Below are positions 48,050 to 56,535 of a stretch of DNA of 64,000 nucleotides, piece by piece. The notes beneath the pieces were generated by a model that was not told the DNA's origin, searched no databases, and was given only the letters and a program-made list of their open reading frames with translations. Positions within the stretch are counted from its first letter, which is position 1. Every line of letters begins with the position of its first letter. The stretch is from Corynebacterium sp. BD556 (GTDB lineage Bacteria; Actinomycetota; Actinomycetes; Mycobacteriales; Mycobacteriaceae), in assembly GCF_038452275.1 (NCBI RefSeq), contig NZ_CP141643.1, positions 930,001-994,000 on the forward strand, written 5' to 3'. Both the position numbers and the translations under genes were made by a program.

Positions 48050-49150
48050 ATGAAAAACCCCTTCCGCCCCACCTTCGGCGCCAGTCCCCGCGTCTGGGCT
48101 GGCCGGGAGGCCGTACTCGACGAGTTCGGTCGCGCCCTAGACAACGGCCCTGGCGACCCGCATCGGAGCATCATTGTGTCTGGCTCCAGGGGTATTGGTA
48201 AGACGGTGTTGCTCACTGAACTTGAGGATATTGCACGAAGAAGGGGCTGGGTTGTACTGAGGGCGTCGGGCAGAGAGGGCATGGCGGAGGCACTAACGAA
48301 CTCTGTGATTCCAGAGGCTTTGCAGACAGTCAACCCTCGCCCCGGCCGCACGATTACGGGGTTTTCGGTCGCCGGGATTGGTTCGGTGCGCACTGAGGAG
48401 AAGGATATTAGCTTGCAGCCGAGGTTGATCACCCGTCTGCGAGAGTTGTTGGACAGTATTGATACCGGTGTGCTGATCACGATCGATGAGGTGCAGGATT
48501 CTGACCCTGATGATTTGAGCCGGATCGCGGTGGCTTACCAGGACCTTGTTCGTGACGACGCCGAGATTGCCCTCGCCATGGCAGGTCTCACGCGCGGCGT
48601 TAATCGGCTGCTTGATCTGCCGGGCGCGACGTTTCTTCGTCGGGCTCGCCATTATGAGCTGGGTCCGCTCACGCTTGACGACGCCATCCGCACCCTCACC
48701 CTAACTGCTGCCGAGTCGGATAAACCTTTCGCCCCGGATGCGGCTGAGCAGGCTGCCCGGTTTACGCAGGGCTATCCGTATTTGGTGCAGCTCATCGGTT
48801 ATCTGGCGTGGGATGAGGCAAGGGGTGTGATTGGGTCGGGGGAGGTGGCGGGTGTGCGTCGTGAAGCGATCGAGCGTTTGGGGACGCAGGTCCACCAGCC
48901 TTCGCTTCGCGACGTCCCCTTACGCCAACGCGAATACCTCGAGGCAATGGCGCTTCTCGGCGGTCAGGACGTGACCAGTTCTGACCTTGCGGAGCAGCTG
49001 GGGCGCCCCGTAACCGGGCTTAGCGACACCCGTGCGAAGCTCATCGAGCGCGACCTGATCATGCCCACTGGTTGGGGCGCTGTATCTTTTGCCCAACCCT
49101 ACTTGGAGGAATACATCCGCACCCATCAAAGGCCACGGCGTATCAGCTAG
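48050..49150 (+). CDS. AAA (AAA_16-type) ATPase with C-terminal winged helix
   Basis: A 366-residue protein of a common actinobacterial ATP-binding family. The N-terminal motif is NPFRPTFGASPRVWAGRE, Walker A is GSRGIGKT at 45-52, and Walker B is VLITIDEVQD at 141-150. An arginine-containing sensor region (FLRRARHYELGPL) and a C-terminal winged helix (about 290-360, with SSDLAEQLGRPVTGLSDTR) follow. The layout recalls Orc1/Cdc6 and STAND-like switches. The frame continues upstream into the repeat block, but ATG 48050 is the family start. Partner and role unknown. Confidence 0.85.
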   Translation: MKNPFRPTFGASPRVWAGREAVLDEFGRALDNGPGDPHRSIIVSGSRGIGKTVLLTELEDIARRRGWVVLRASGREGMAEALTNSVIPEALQTVNPRPGRTITGFSVAGIGSVRTEEKDISLQPRLITRLRELLDSIDTGVLITIDEVQDSDPDDLSRIAVAYQDLVRDDAEIALAMAGLTRGVNRLLDLPGATFLRRARHYELGPLTLDDAIRTLTLTAAESDKPFAPDAAEQAARFTQGYPYLVQLIGYLAWDEARGVIGSGEVAGVRREAIERLGTQVHQPSLRDVPLRQREYLEAMALLGGQDVTSSDLAEQLGRPVTGLSDTRAKLIERDLIMPTGWGAVSFAQPYLEEYIRTHQRPRRIS

Positions 49151-50069
49151 CGCGCAGCACCGTGTAGCGGCGGTCCCTGGCCACTTCCTGGACCGAAAGG
49201 AAGCGCCGCGCCACCTCATCTCGGTAGCGCAGGTGGGAGTTGTGCACCATGTAGAGGGTGCCGGTTGGGGAAAGGAGGCGTTGGGCGGCGTCGAGAAGCG
49301 AGCTTGCGAGGCTGGTGTCAACGGTGGTTCCCTCGTGAAAGGGCGGGTTGAGCGCGATGGTGTCGAAGGAACCGTCTGCGAAACGGGAACCGGCATCATC
49401 CCAAGTGACCTCGAGGCCGATAGCCCGGGCGGAAAGCACCGCATCCGCCGAGGAATCCGTGGCCACGATGCTGCCGCTCAAACCTCGGGAAACGGAGCCG
49501 TTGCCGCACCCGAAATCGAGGAAGCGACCAAGCTTTGAAGGCAGCACCGAGCGCAGCAACTCACCACCGAAATCGGGCTTGGCGCCAGAAAAGACCCCGC
49601 CGAAGGCGACAAGTCCCTCCCCACGAACCGGTTCATAAGCTACCTTTCGGGGCCCGGCGGCGACCAAGCAGCGGTACTTGCCGCGCCCGCGTGACGCGCA
49701 AACATCTGTGAAGGACTCCCCAAGCACGTCGTTCATCGACCGTGCCAGGTGTTTGTTGTTAGCTCCCAACACTAGCCGGACGGAGGAAAACCCCGCCCCC
49801 GCGATGGAACGGGAAAGGTAGTTGAGCCGCGCCAGCGATTTCGGCATTTCCCCGATCGCCACCGCGGAACCGGATGAGCCGGCGAGGTAGGTGTCGAGAC
49901 GTCTATCGCCCGCGATCGTGGCACCCAGCGACACCGCTTTCTGGCAGCGGGAATAATCGGCGTCGAGAACTATCACTAGGTGTCCAGACTCGACGGCCGC
50001 GGCAGTGAGATCTCCCGTCGGGTCTTCGCATACCAGCACCGTGTCGGCGTCGAAGCCTGCGGTATCCAT
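49143..50069 (-). CDS. class I SAM-dependent methyltransferase, RsmC/RlmG-like
   Basis: A 308-residue protein with two halves: a divergent N-terminal Rossmann-like domain and a C-terminal catalytic domain with FLDFGCGNGSVS (SAM motif I) and the N6/N2-type catalytic motif NPPFHEG. This is the architecture of rRNA guanine-N2 methyltransferases RsmC and RlmG. The exact target nucleotide is not predictable. The frame is open to 50111 and would overlap cobA; ATG 50069 (11 bp after the cobA stop) is chosen. Its 3' end overlaps the convergent ATPase gene by 8 bp. Confidence 0.85.
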   Translation of the reverse strand: MDTAGFDADTVLVCEDPTGDLTAAAVESGHLVIVLDADYSRCQKAVSLGATIAGDRRLDTYLAGSSGSAVAIGEMPKSLARLNYLSRSIAGAGFSSVRLVLGANNKHLARSMNDVLGESFTDVCASRGRGKYRCLVAAGPRKVAYEPVRGEGLVAFGGVFSGAKPDFGGELLRSVLPSKLGRFLDFGCGNGSVSRGLSGSIVATDSSADAVLSARAIGLEVTWDDAGSRFADGSFDTIALNPPFHEGTTVDTSLASSLLDAAQRLLSPTGTLYMVHNSHLRYRDEVARRFLSVQEVARDRRYTVLRAS

Positions 50070-50079
50070 GATCAATGCA

Positions 50080-50817
50080 TCAAGTGTGCGCAAGGCCTGC
50101 CACCTCCCCAATGACGTACACGGCTGGTGAGACGACCGCTTCGTTCTCCATCACGTCGGCAAGGTGAGATAGCGGGGCGTAAAACGCGCGCTGTCGCGGG
50201 GTCTGGCCTTCTTGGATGACTGCCGTTGGGGTGTCGGGGGCCAATCCCGAATCCAGCAGGCAATCGCAGATGGCGCGCGCGTTTTTCACGCCCATGATCA
50301 CGACGATGGTGCCGCCGACGCGGGCGAGGGCGGGCCAGTTTACAAGCGAGTTGCTGTGCCCTGGGGGCAGGTGTCCTGAGACCACGGTGAAGCTGTGGGT
50401 GATACCGCGCTGGGTGACGGGAACGTCGGCGGCCGCTGGCACGGATACCGCGCTGGTCACCCCAGGTACGACTACGCATTTGATTCCGGCGGCGGCGCAT
50501 GCCTGCACTTCCTCGAAGCCACGGCCGAACACGAAGGGGTCGCCGCCTTTGAGGCGTACTACGTCGCGTCCGGCTGTGGCGTGTTGCACGAGCAGAGCGT
50601 TGGTTCGTTCCTGGGCGACTTGCTTGCCGTAGGGCAGTTTGGATACGTCGATGACGACTTTGGCGGAGACATCGATGAAATCCTCTAACTGCGAGGAAGG
50701 ACCCAGGTGATCGGTGAGGATAACGTCGGCTGTTTCGAGGGCGCGCAGGCCGCGAATAGTCATCAGGTCCCAATCGCCCGGGCCTCCGCCCACCAACGTC
50801 ACCGTCCCAAAATTCAT
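50080..50817 (-). CDS. cobA: uroporphyrinogen-III C-methyltransferase
   Basis: A 245-residue SUMT making precorrin-2 from uroporphyrinogen III, feeding siroheme or cobalamin synthesis. It has the glycine-rich N-terminus VTLVGGGPGDWDLMT, VRLKGGDPFVFGRG, and VPGVTSAVSVPAAADVPVTQRG, the three tetrapyrrole-methylase signatures. It is single-domain, without CysG-type dehydrogenase. ATG 50817 is chosen; the frame is open to 50856. It is divergent from the selO gene by 23 bp. Confidence 0.96.
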   Translation of the reverse strand: MNFGTVTLVGGGPGDWDLMTIRGLRALETADVILTDHLGPSSQLEDFIDVSAKVVIDVSKLPYGKQVAQERTNALLVQHATAGRDVVRLKGGDPFVFGRGFEEVQACAAAGIKCVVVPGVTSAVSVPAAADVPVTQRGITHSFTVVSGHLPPGHSNSLVNWPALARVGGTIVVIMGVKNARAICDCLLDSGLAPDTPTAVIQEGQTPRQRAFYAPLSHLADVMENEAVVSPAVYVIGEVAGLAHT

Positions 50818-50840
50818 GCCTGCAAGTCTAGGGTGGCAGC

Positions 50841-52073
50841 ATGAACGCTTCCGCACGGCCCTCGTTGAATCACACTTTCGCGCAGAGGCTGCCTGAGTTG
50901 GCCCGCGCCGCTCACGCTGCTGACTTCCCCGCCCTGGACATCAAGGTGCTCAATGAATCGCTCGCGGTCTCGCTTGGACTTGACGTTGAATGGTTGCGCA
51001 GCGATGGAGGCACGCGCTGGCTCGCCGGTGTAGATGGTGGCTCTGCCACGGCTTATGCCGGTCACCAGTTCGGGCAGTTTGTGCCTTTGCTTGGCGACGG
51101 CCGCGCTCTCCTCCTCGGCGACCTCACAAGCGACCCCCAAGGCCGGGAGATCCAAGTGAAAGGTTCTGGTCCGACTCCGTTTTCCCGCCCCGGCTCTGAT
51201 GGTTTCGGCGCGGTAGGGCCGATGCTGCGCGAGTACCTGGTTAGCGAATTCATGCACGCCGTGGGAATTCCCACAACCCGTGCGCTAGCCGTTTTGACCA
51301 CCGGAAATAAGGTGTTGCGGCAACAAGGAGTTGTTCCTGGGGGAATTGTCGTGCGTGTCGCATCTTCCCACTTGCGAGTGGGCACCGTCCAGTTCGCAGC
51401 TACCCAGTCGGGCGAGCTGGTGGAAAAGGTTGTCGCGGCGGCCGGTTTCGCCAGCCCTGCTGCTCTTTTGGAAACGGTGATGCACCGCCAGGTCAGCCTT
51501 GTGGCGAAGTGGATGCGCATCGGATTTGTACACGGCGTGATGAATACCGATAACACCACGCTTTCCGGTGAGACAATCGACTATGGGCCGTGCGCTTTTA
51601 CGCCGGTCTTTCAGGCTGACGCCCGCTACTCCTCAATTGATGAGGCTGGGCGTTACGCCTTCGGCAACCAACCTCCGATTATCGCGTGGAACCTGGCACG
51701 ATTGGCGGAGGCGCTTCTTTGCGTCATGGAGGCCGACACCGCAACTCGCATCTTGGCGCCTATCCAGCAGGTCTGGGAGCAACACTGGGGCCGGGAGGTC
51801 CCGGACCCGCAATCGCTCGCACATGCTGCCGACATCACTGTCTACAACCGGGAAAACCATGGCGGGCCTATTTTCATTCCGCGCAATTACATGTTGCAAA
51901 AGGCCATCACCAGCGCGGAGCGCGACGGCAACTACCTGCCCTACAACGAGCTGCTCGCTGCCGTGACCGACCCGTTTAACCCCAACGCGGGGAAGGATTG
52001 GATGTCCGCACCTGAAACAGCACAGCGAGCTGGGGAAGACAAGCGCCCCTTTGTCACCTATTGCGGCACGTGA
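50841..52073 (+). CDS. selO: SelO/YdiU pseudokinase-family protein adenylyltransferase (short form)
   Basis: A 410-residue member of the SelO (UPF0061) family, which transfers AMP to protein Ser/Thr/Tyr in E. coli. It contains YAGHQFGQFVPLLGDGRALLLGD, the QVKGSGPTPFSRPGSDGFGAV nucleotide loop region, MNTDNTTLSGETIDYGPCAF (catalytic Asn/Asp) and a C-terminal YCGT with the terminal Cys near the usual Cys/Sec position. It is about 70 residues shorter than E. coli SelO. The loss is internal, after the NLARLAEALL helix. A terminator-like stem overlaps its last codons. Confidence 0.9.
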   Translation: MNASARPSLNHTFAQRLPELARAAHAADFPALDIKVLNESLAVSLGLDVEWLRSDGGTRWLAGVDGGSATAYAGHQFGQFVPLLGDGRALLLGDLTSDPQGREIQVKGSGPTPFSRPGSDGFGAVGPMLREYLVSEFMHAVGIPTTRALAVLTTGNKVLRQQGVVPGGIVVRVASSHLRVGTVQFAATQSGELVEKVVAAAGFASPAALLETVMHRQVSLVAKWMRIGFVHGVMNTDNTTLSGETIDYGPCAFTPVFQADARYSSIDEAGRYAFGNQPPIIAWNLARLAEALLCVMEADTATRILAPIQQVWEQHWGREVPDPQSLAHAADITVYNRENHGGPIFIPRNYMLQKAITSAERDGNYLPYNELLAAVTDPFNPNAGKDWMSAPETAQRAGEDKRPFVTYCGT

Positions 52074-52087
52074 GTCAAAGGGGCGCT
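52042..52087. terminator. hairpin spanning the selO stop codon, between selO and mqo
   Basis: AGCGCCCCTTTG (52042-52053) pairs perfectly with CAAAGGGGCGCT (52076-52087), a 12-bp stem around a 22-nt loop containing the TGA at 52071-52073. GATTTG follows on the plus strand, a weak U run. It probably terminates or protects the ends of the convergent selO and mqo transcripts. Confidence 0.65.
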
Positions 52088-52104
52088 GATTTGCTCGAAG
52101 CTTT

Positions 52105-53601
52105 TTAAGGCTCCAGCTTGAGCACTTTTTGTGTCCAATCCCACTGCTTTTGGAAAGCGCCAGCGTCGCGCTTGAGCGAGATGCCATACGTCGGGAACAT
52201 CTCGTGCAGCTTGTCGGACCACTCGATCATGCGCTCGCCGAAGCAGCGCTCCAACAGCTCGAGCATCGCCGATGGGGTGATGGATGCACCCGGAGAAGCA
52301 CCAAGAATACCGGCGATGGAGCCGGACTGGTCGTTGACCAGCGCCGTGCCGAACTCCAGGGTGCCGAAGCTCGGGGCCGCGGCCGGCTTGATTACTTGAA
52401 CGCGCTGGCCGGCGACGACGGTGTCCCAGTCCTTGCCGTCGGCGGAGGGATAGTACTCGCGCAAGGCCTCCATGCGGCCGTCGAAGTCCTTAAAAACCTC
52501 GGAAACTAGGTACGTGACGAGGCTGAAGTTGGTGGCGGCGACGCCGAGGTAAGACGGGATGTTGTCGGGGCGGATCGACTTAAATAGGTCGAGGTAGGAG
52601 CCCTCCTTCAAAAACTTCGGGCTCCACCCACCGTAGGGGCCAAACAGCAAAGACTCCTCGCCGTCGATGACGCGTAGGTCGAGGTGCGGAACGGACATTG
52701 GTGGGGCGCCCACCTTTGCTTTGCCGTAGACTTTCGCCTTGTGCTGGGAGACGATCTCTTGGTTGGTGGTGCGCAGCCACAGGCCGGAGATTGGGAAGCC
52801 AGCGTAGCCGCGGACCTCGGGAACGCCCGCTTTGCGCAGCAGGTCAAGGGCGTAGCCTCCGGCACCGACAAAGACGAAGCGGGCCTTGAGCACTTGCTTA
52901 TCGCCGGTGTGGACGTTGCGAACGGTGACCTTCCAGAAGTTGCCTTCGCGTTTGAGGTTGAGAACTTCACGGCCGTAGCGCACCTCGGTGCCGCGCGCCA
53001 CGGAGTTGTCAATGAATTGTTTGGTCAACGCACCGTAATCAATGTCGGTGCCTTCGTCAGTCCAGGAGATGGCGACGGGTTCGGCGTCGAAGTCACGGTC
53101 TTTGGCCATCAGCGGTAGCTTTTCGCCGAAAGCTTCGTGGTCGTCGGTAAACTTCATGTTCGGGAACATGTGGTTTTCCGTCAGTTTGTCGTAGCGACGG
53201 CGCAGGTAGTCGATCTGGTCTTCGCCTTGGGCAAAGGAGACGTGCGGGACCGGGTTGATGAACTTAGACGGGTCATCCAGCAGGTTGTTTTCTAGCTGGT
53301 GGGACCAGAACTGGCGGGATAGCTGGAACTTCTCGTTGATCACCATTGCTTTGGAAACGTCAATGCGCCCGTTTTTTTCCGGGGTGTAGTTCAGCTCGCA
53401 CAGCGCAGAGTGGCCGGTGCCGGCGTTATTCAGCGGGTAGCTGGACTCCTTCGCAGGTCCGTCGAGGCGTTCAACGATCACTTGCGACCAGTCGGGCTCC
53501 AGCTCGCGAAGCATCGCGCTCAGGGTGGCGCTCATGATGCCCGCGCCAATGAGCAAAACGTCCACCTCGCCGCTTATGTTATTGCCTTGTTGTTCAGACA
53601 T
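52105..53601 (-). CDS. mqo: malate:quinone oxidoreductase
   Basis: A 498-residue FAD-dependent peripheral membrane enzyme oxidising malate to oxaloacetate and reducing menaquinone in the TCA cycle. It has the N-terminal dinucleotide motif LLIGAGIMSATL near residue 15, then ERLDGPAKESSYPLNNAGTGHSA and FVFVGAGGYALDLLRKAG. Length and sequence match C. glutamicum Mqo closely. AAAGGG lies upstream of the ATG. It is convergent with selO and divergent from the hydrolase gene. Confidence 0.97.
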   Translation of the reverse strand: MSEQQGNNISGEVDVLLIGAGIMSATLSAMLRELEPDWSQVIVERLDGPAKESSYPLNNAGTGHSALCELNYTPEKNGRIDVSKAMVINEKFQLSRQFWSHQLENNLLDDPSKFINPVPHVSFAQGEDQIDYLRRRYDKLTENHMFPNMKFTDDHEAFGEKLPLMAKDRDFDAEPVAISWTDEGTDIDYGALTKQFIDNSVARGTEVRYGREVLNLKREGNFWKVTVRNVHTGDKQVLKARFVFVGAGGYALDLLRKAGVPEVRGYAGFPISGLWLRTTNQEIVSQHKAKVYGKAKVGAPPMSVPHLDLRVIDGEESLLFGPYGGWSPKFLKEGSYLDLFKSIRPDNIPSYLGVAATNFSLVTYLVSEVFKDFDGRMEALREYYPSADGKDWDTVVAGQRVQVIKPAAAPSFGTLEFGTALVNDQSGSIAGILGASPGASITPSAMLELLERCFGERMIEWSDKLHEMFPTYGISLKRDAGAFQKQWDWTQKVLKLEP

Positions 53602-53724
53602 CCGTTCAACCCTTTTCGCTTATCGATAATGCGGATTCCGTGAGTAAATCCCGCGGCTGAAAATCCCTCTCCCGCCACGAACACGCGAAAAAGAAGTCAA
53701 CCGCAGCATCCTTCTACAATACGC

Positions 53725-53745
53725 CTATCGTTTTTTCGTTGTCAT
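53725..53745 (-). other. possible 6-codon leader ORF upstream of mqo
   Basis: ATG-ACA-ACG-AAA-AAA-CGA-TAG on the minus strand would encode MTTKKR. It is preceded by a perfect AGGAGGT (complement of 53750-53756) 4 nt before the ATG. It lies about 125 nt upstream of the mqo start. It is real only if mqo transcription starts further upstream; the strong Shine-Dalgarno is the sole support. Confidence 0.25.
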
Positions 53746-53792
53746 GAGCACCTCCTGCCGCCGCGTTTGCGATCTGTTCTACCATCGTCACC

Positions 53793-54803
53793 ATGAGCGA
53801 CAATCGCCCCGTTTCTCCAAACAGTGCCCGGCGCCTCGATGATTTGGTGTGGCGCCGCGATATCCTCGGTGAAGGTTTTGAAAACGCCGAGATCCTCACG
53901 GTCGGCAGCGAGCCGGCGACGTTGGTGCGCGCACATTTCGACTCTCCTTCGTCCAAGCCTGCCCTTTTGTGGATTCACGGCATGTCTGACTATTTCTTTC
54001 AGGCTCACGTGGCGGAGCATTTCCTTGCGCAGGGCTACCCCTTTTATGCGGTGGACATGAGAAGGTGCGGCCGTTCCTGGCGTGAGGGGCAGCGCTGGCA
54101 CGCCACGACTGATCTTGAGGAGTATTTTCCCGAGTTAACGCTGGCGGCACGGTTGATCGCGGGCGAGCACGGCAGTGTTGTCCCGATTGCCCATTCGACC
54201 GGTGGCTTGATTGCTCCGCTGTGGCTTGATTATGTGCGCCGTAGGGACCCGGGTCTGCATTCCGCGGTAGCGGGCATGATTCTTAATAGCCCGTGGCTTG
54301 ACATGCAGTTTCCAAAGCTGTTGGTTTTGGCGTTGAAGTACCCAGTTGCTGTGTTGGGTAAGGCGTTTCCCACCTTGGCTGTAAATAAGGGAGGGACCGC
54401 GACTTACGGCAAGTCCATCTCCATTGAGGAGCACGGGAGCTGGAGGTTCGACACCACCATGAAACCGATTGAGGGCCACAGTGTGAGCCTCGGCTGGCTG
54501 CGGGCGATTTTCTTGGGCCAGGAGCGCATTCATTCTGGGGATGTTGACACCGGGGTGCCCATGCTCACTTTGTCGTCGTCTCATTCTTATCTGCGTCAGC
54601 CTTATTCCCCGGCTGCCGACACTGCGGATACGGTTCTCGACGTGGCAGACATGAAGCGTTGGGCTCCGACCTTGGCTCGTGATTCGCAGGTGTTGGCCAT
54701 TGATGGCGCGCTTCACGACGTTTTCCTTTCCGAAAAGTACGCTCGCGAGGCCGCGTTGGCGTCCGCTCTGCGTTGGCTCAGCGATCTGAAAATCCAGCAC
54801 TAA
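53793..54803 (+). CDS. alpha/beta hydrolase (monoglyceride-lipase-like)
   Basis: A 336-residue serine hydrolase. The nucleophile elbow is PIAHSTGG (A-x-S-x-G form, Ser near residue 133), the oxyanion segment is LWIHGMSDYF near residue 65, and the catalytic His is in DGALHDVFLS near the C-terminus. The pattern VDMRRCGRS resembles lysophospholipase/monoacylglycerol lipase proteins. The substrate is unknown. ATG 53793 has no Shine-Dalgarno; TACCAT about 10-15 bp upstream may give a leaderless mRNA. It is 29 bp upstream of the mycothione reductase gene and probably co-transcribed. Confidence 0.88.
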   Translation: MSDNRPVSPNSARRLDDLVWRRDILGEGFENAEILTVGSEPATLVRAHFDSPSSKPALLWIHGMSDYFFQAHVAEHFLAQGYPFYAVDMRRCGRSWREGQRWHATTDLEEYFPELTLAARLIAGEHGSVVPIAHSTGGLIAPLWLDYVRRRDPGLHSAVAGMILNSPWLDMQFPKLLVLALKYPVAVLGKAFPTLAVNKGGTATYGKSISIEEHGSWRFDTTMKPIEGHSVSLGWLRAIFLGQERIHSGDVDTGVPMLTLSSSHSYLRQPYSPAADTADTVLDVADMKRWAPTLARDSQVLAIDGALHDVFLSEKYAREAALASALRWLSDLKIQH

Positions 54804-54832
54804 AACAATTTCAAGGAGTTAATTCCACCCTC

Positions 54833-56218
54833 ATGAATGCCCATTACGACCTCATCATCATCGGCGCCGGCTCAGGCAACTCGATTCCCTCACGCAAGTT
54901 CAAGGACTGGAAAATCGCCATCGTGGAAAAGGGTTCGTTCGGCGGCACTTGTCTTAACGCTGGTTGCATCCCCACGAAAATGTTCGTCAAGACCGCCGAC
55001 GCTGCGTACAGTGCTGCCCATTCTTCCCACCTTGGCTTGGATACCGGTTTCAATGGTGCCGATTGGCCCGCGATCGTGGACCGCATCTTCACCAAACGTG
55101 TTGACCCCATCGCGAGCGGTGGCGAGGAGTTCCGGCGCGGAGACGGCAGCCCCAACGTCACGGTTTACGACATGCATGCAACGTTCGTCGGAGATCGCAC
55201 CATCTCAACGGGTCGGGGTGGTAAGGAAGAGACGATTTCTGCAGACCAGATTGTCATTGCGGCGGGTGCCCGCCCCGTCATCCCTGAGTGGGCGAGCGAT
55301 ATTACGCATTACACGAGCGAAAATATCATGCGTATTGCGAAGCAGCCGGAGTCTTTGATCATTGTGGGCGGCGGTTTCATTGCGATGGAGTTTGCGCACA
55401 TCTTCAATGCGCTGGGCACGAAGGTCACTGTGGTCAATCGTTCTGAGTTGCTGCGCACGCTCGACCACGACTTTGTTGAGCGATTCAACGAAATTGCACG
55501 CAATACCTATGAGGTTCATGAGCGGGCGACCGTGACTGAGGCGCGCGAGGATGACGCCGGGGTCACACTCACTCTCGATGACGGCACTAAGGTCACCTCG
55601 GAGGCGTTGCTTGTAGCGACGGGCCGCAGGCCCAACGGGGATTTGTTGAACGCTCACGCCGGCGGCATCGAGCTTGTCGACGGCGCCCGCATCCGCGTTG
55701 ACCGCTACGGTCGCACCACCGCCGAGGGTGTTTGGGCTTTGGGCGACGTCTCCTCTCCTTACCAGCTCAAGCACGTATCCAACGCCGAGACCCGCGCGAT
55801 CAAGCACAACCTGCTCAACCCGAACGATCTTGTAGCTATGCCACATGACCACGTTCCTTACGCGGTTTTTACCCACCCGGAGATCGCCACTGTTGGTATG
55901 ACGGAGGCACAGGCCCGCGAGGCGGGTCACGACGTAACTACCAAGGTGCAGAAGTACGGTGATGTCGCTTACGGCTGGGCGTTGGACGATACCTCTGGGA
56001 TGTGCAAACTTGTCGCGGATCGCAGCACTGGCCGTCTGCTAGGCGCGCATTATATGGGCCCGCAAGCATCGACTCTGATTCAGCAGATGATTACGGTTCT
56101 TGCCTACGACATTGACTTGCGCGGCTTCGCGCGTGGCCAGTATTGGATTCACCCGTCCCTCGCGGAGGTGACGGAAAATGCGATTTTGGGTTTGGACCTG
56201 CAGCTCAGCAATAGTTAA
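54833..56218 (+). CDS. mtr: mycothione reductase
   Basis: A 461-residue flavoprotein disulfide reductase that regenerates mycothiol from mycothione with NADPH. The FAD motif IIIGAGSGNS is near residue 8. The redox-active disulfide is Cys40/Cys45 in GGTCLNAGCIPTK, and the NADPH motif is LIIVGGGFIAMEF. The C-terminal His-Glu pair is in HPSLAEVTEN. The identity as mycothione reductase rather than lipoamide dehydrogenase rests on overall resemblance and synteny with mqo. AAGGAG lies 14 nt upstream of the ATG, a little far. Confidence 0.93.
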   Translation: MNAHYDLIIIGAGSGNSIPSRKFKDWKIAIVEKGSFGGTCLNAGCIPTKMFVKTADAAYSAAHSSHLGLDTGFNGADWPAIVDRIFTKRVDPIASGGEEFRRGDGSPNVTVYDMHATFVGDRTISTGRGGKEETISADQIVIAAGARPVIPEWASDITHYTSENIMRIAKQPESLIIVGGGFIAMEFAHIFNALGTKVTVVNRSELLRTLDHDFVERFNEIARNTYEVHERATVTEAREDDAGVTLTLDDGTKVTSEALLVATGRRPNGDLLNAHAGGIELVDGARIRVDRYGRTTAEGVWALGDVSSPYQLKHVSNAETRAIKHNLLNPNDLVAMPHDHVPYAVFTHPEIATVGMTEAQAREAGHDVTTKVQKYGDVAYGWALDDTSGMCKLVADRSTGRLLGAHYMGPQASTLIQQMITVLAYDIDLRGFARGQYWIHPSLAEVTENAILGLDLQLSNS

Positions 56219-56535
56219 CACCATACACCCCCGAATTGGGGGGAGGCGCTCTCACTTCGGGAGGTTTGCCGGTTTTAGCTAAAATCCCACGTAATATAGT
56301 CCGGATGTAACGATAGTTGACCAGCTCACTATTGCATCCTTATAGGTTTCCTTAAAGCACTAGCAACTTTTTCCCAGCTTGTGGTGCAATTGAGGTTCCC
56401 TTAGGTTATGGTTTTTCTACGACACCGGGTACTCACCGGAAACGGCATAAAGACGAGTAGGACTCGTACGTCCTGTCGAGAGCTTGTCACTGCCCGGACG
56501 TCTTGTAAGCACTCAAAGAGTAAGGATTTCGTCTC
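56219..56535 (+). promoter_or_regulatory. non-coding region with palindrome, sigma-A promoter and long leader before the small secreted protein genes
   Basis: No gene is supported in these 317 bp. A short CCCCC/GGGGG hairpin lies at 56228-56242. A perfect 12-bp palindrome TTTTAGCTAAAA lies at 56273-56284. TTGACC (56317-56322) and TATAGG (56341-56346) with an 18-bp spacer form the best promoter in the area. The resulting leader of about 180 nt has ACGAGT/ACTCGT (56453-56467 region) pairing, and an AAGGA site 10 nt before the ATG. Confidence 0.5.
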
